Assembly: GCA_938009335.1 (NCBI GenBank)
Contig: CALLHT010000004.1
Span: forward strand, 1-7,748
Reading direction: 5' to 3'
Source of the DNA: an uncultured Rhizobiaceae group bacterium
Lineage (GTDB): Bacteria > Pseudomonadota > Alphaproteobacteria > Rhizobiales > Rhizobiaceae
DNA length: 7,748 nucleotides
The position numbers and the translations under genes were made by a program. Position 1 is the first letter of the stretch; each line of letters starts with the position of its first letter. The notes beneath the pieces are model-generated. The model saw nothing but the letters and a program-made list of their open reading frames with translations, made no database searches and was not told the DNA's origin. This document shows, in pieces, positions 6,028 to 7,748 of the stretch.

Positions 6028-7185
6028 ATGAACATTCAAAAGACTGCCGCAGAAGAAACCCTTGGCTTTATGTTGCCAACACGGCGGGTAGAGAGTTTCC
6101 ACTATACGGACCTACGGGCAATGCTTCGTGACTTGCCGGCGGAAGCATCGGCTGACGGCGGTGACAACGGTTACACTCCGCTTGTTGATACGCACCTTGT
6201 GTCGTTTAACGACGGCAAGTTGAGCGGCGAACAGGTGCTTCCTTCCGGTGTCATCATGACCGCGGACGCTGCGAAAGCGAATTCAGTCGACATCAATGAT
6301 GCGATTGTTGCGATGAATGCGGTTTCTGCTGGAGATGCGGTGGAGTTCGTCATCTCCGGAGATGCGACAAAAGATAAACCGCTTGGCCTTGGTCATGTTT
6401 CTACTCAGGCTGCGCGGTCTGGAACGTATCACAAGGTAACCGTGAAAGCAGGTAGTGAAGGTCATGTCATTGAACGCCATACGTCATCTGGCGGCGTTGC
6501 CAGCCTTTCGACCACGGTTTCTGAACTGGTGCTAGAAGAGGGTGCGAAGGCTGTTTGGTACATTATTCAGCAGGAAAACGAAGCCGCGAGTAGACTAGCC
6601 CGTCTCAATGTAACGCTTGAGCAAGATGCTGATTTATCTATCTTTGTTCTGAACGCGGGTGGGAAGCTCGTGCGTCAGGAGATCAAGGTTGCGGTGAATG
6701 GTGAGAATGCAAACCTTGCAATCCGCGGCGTGAACCTTGTGGGCGATAATGCGCATATTGATGTGACGACCGTGCTTGAGCATAACGTTCCGCACACCAA
6801 TGCGGAAGAGCTTTTCCGCAATGTGGTGGCGGGTGATGGGCATGGCATCTTCCAGGGCCAAATCAAAGTGGCGCAGCCAGCGCAAAAGACCGACGCACAA
6901 ATGGCCTGCAATACGCTGTTGCTAACCGACGAGGGGGATTTCTCCGCCAAGCCGGAACTTGAAATCTTTGCCGATGACGTAATCTGCGCGCATGGTGCGA
7001 CTGTGACTGACATAGACGACGAACACATGTTCTACCTCAAAGCGCGTGGCATTGACGAAAAGACGGCACGTGCACTGCTGATCAAGGCATTTGTGGATGA
7101 AGTGGTCGAGGAGATGGAAGCAGGCGAGGTGATGGAAGAAGCTTTGACGGGTATCATCGATAGCTGGTTGGACGAAAACGTTTGA
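6028..7185 (+). CDS. sufD: Fe-S cluster assembly protein SufD, with shortened N-terminal region
   Basis: SufD is the second beta-helix subunit of the SufBC2D scaffold. It pairs with SufB and SufC and is needed for iron entry. The 385-residue protein keeps the LPTRRVESFHYTDL segment (16-29) typical of the SufD N-terminus and the C-terminal core with Cys320 and His322 in ICAHGATV. These correspond to Cys358 and His360 of the E. coli protein, the latter being the key functional residue. DEHMFYLKARG (331-341) is also diagnostic. The start MNIQ fits relatives, but only 15 residues precede LPTRR, where family members usually carry a helical region several tens of residues longer; the family length is roughly 420-440. 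The ATG has AGGA nine bases upstream. The stop overlaps the sufS start by one base (TGATG), indicating coupling. Confidence 0.95.
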   Translation: MNIQKTAAEETLGFMLPTRRVESFHYTDLRAMLRDLPAEASADGGDNGYTPLVDTHLVSFNDGKLSGEQVLPSGVIMTADAAKANSVDINDAIVAMNAVSAGDAVEFVISGDATKDKPLGLGHVSTQAARSGTYHKVTVKAGSEGHVIERHTSSGGVASLSTTVSELVLEEGAKAVWYIIQQENEAASRLARLNVTLEQDADLSIFVLNAGGKLVRQEIKVAVNGENANLAIRGVNLVGDNAHIDVTTVLEHNVPHTNAEELFRNVVAGDGHGIFQGQIKVAQPAQKTDAQMACNTLLLTDEGDFSAKPELEIFADDVICAHGATVTDIDDEHMFYLKARGIDEKTARALLIKAFVDEVVEEMEAGEVMEEALTGIIDSWLDENV

Positions 7186-7748
7186 TGACCTATCCAATCG
7201 ATCAAATCCGCGCTGATTTTCCCATTCTCTCGCGTGAGGTGCATGGCAAGCCGCTTGTCTATCTCGACAATGGTGCTTCAGCCCAAAAGCCAAAAGCAGT
7301 GATTGATGCGGTGAGCCATGTGTATAGCCATGAATATTCGAATGTACACCGCGGACTGCATCACCTTTCAAACGCTACAACGGAAGCTTATGAGGCTGCG
7401 CGTGAAAAGGTGAGGGCGTTTCTAAATGCGCCAAGCGTGGATGAGATTGTCTTTACCAAAGGCACGACTGAGGCCATCAACCTGGTTGCCTATGGCTGGG
7501 CGATGAAGCACCTGAAAGAGGGTGATGAGATTGTCCTTACGATTATGGAGCATCATTCCAATATTGTGCCGTGGCATTTCTTGCGTGAGCGTATGGGTGT
7601 GAAGCTCAAATGGGTTTATGTGGATGAGGACGGTTCATTCAACATGGATACGTTCAAAGAAGCGTTGAGCGATAAGACAAAACTTGTCGCCATCACGCAT
7701 ATGTCCAATGTGCTGGGTACTGTTGTGCCGTTGAAAGAAGTTTGTACT
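7185..7748 (+). CDS. sufS: Cysteine desulfurase SufS, N-terminal 188 residues (cut by right edge)
   Basis: SufS is the group II (SufS/CsdA-type) PLP-dependent cysteine desulfurase that feeds persulfide sulfur to the SufBC2D scaffold through a SufE or SufU-type carrier. The frame opens at an ATG overlapping the sufD stop by one base and runs to the window end without a stop, giving 188 of an expected 400 or so residues. Visible family features are YLDNGASAQKP (26-36), SNVHRGLHHLS (52-62), FTKGTTEAINLVA (90-102), His123 in MEHHSNIVPW (PLP stacking) and Asn175 in HMSNVLGT. The cofactor lysine and catalytic cysteine lie beyond the edge. It differs clearly from the first gene of the operon, so this operon encodes two desulfurases of different groups. 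Confidence 0.96.
   Translation, partial: MTYPIDQIRADFPILSREVHGKPLVYLDNGASAQKPKAVIDAVSHVYSHEYSNVHRGLHHLSNATTEAYEAAREKVRAFLNAPSVDEIVFTKGTTEAINLVAYGWAMKHLKEGDEIVLTIMEHHSNIVPWHFLRERMGVKLKWVYVDEDGSFNMDTFKEALSDKTKLVAITHMSNVLGTVVPLKEVCT

Noticed and set aside
6675..7371. Long minus-strand open frames across sufD and the start of sufS
   Set aside because: These are antisense shadows of two clearly recognised coding sequences; their translations show low-complexity, Cys/His/Arg-rich composition without a family pattern.
1..7748. CRISPR array, tRNA or rRNA genes, insertion sequence, phage or attachment site
   Set aside because: No direct-repeat arrays, cloverleaf-like segments, transposase motifs or integrase motifs were seen; nearly all of the window is explained by the listed genes.

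Overview
The window looks like the chromosome of an alphaproteobacterium, most likely in or near the Hyphomicrobiales (Rhizobiales). This is inferred from the gene set and not from a database match: an iron-sulfur (SUF) operon headed by a NifS/IscS-type cysteine desulfurase of the style seen in that order, a divergent alpha/beta hydrolase beginning MPEVIFNGP, and a near-consensus Irr (iron control element) box between them. Base composition is moderate, and coding density is very high.

Left part, minus strand (1-1543): a TPR-repeat protein runs off the left edge and may be the N-terminal half of a TPR-sulfotransferase. Just upstream of it in the same direction is an alpha/beta hydrolase with a complete Ser-Asp-His triad. 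Between the hydrolase and the rightward operon lies a 234-base divergent regulatory region (1544-1777). It holds a sigma70-like promoter, an ICE/Irr-like palindrome at the predicted transcription start, and a short inverted repeat in the leader.

Right part, plus strand (1778-7748): a SUF operon in the order cysteine desulfurase (group I) - sufB - three small membrane-protein genes - sufC - sufD - sufS (cut by the right edge). The two PLP desulfurases take sulfur from cysteine. SufB, SufC and SufD would form the SufBC2D scaffold ATPase on which Fe-S clusters are built. The catalytic and scaffold residues are all present where they can be checked, so the system looks functional. Later operon members (a SufE/SufU-type sulfur carrier, SufT/DUF59, SufA) would be expected beyond the right edge but cannot be seen.

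The most unusual part is 4518-5232. Three consecutive small genes, joined to sufB and to each other by zero-gap or ATGA junctions, encode predicted membrane proteins of 86, 70 and 82 residues that I do not recognise. They sit between sufB and sufC, two genes whose products bind each other. The third gene has strikingly different arginine codon use. They are candidates for an uncharacterised membrane-associated accessory to Fe-S cluster assembly, or for passengers using the operon's expression.
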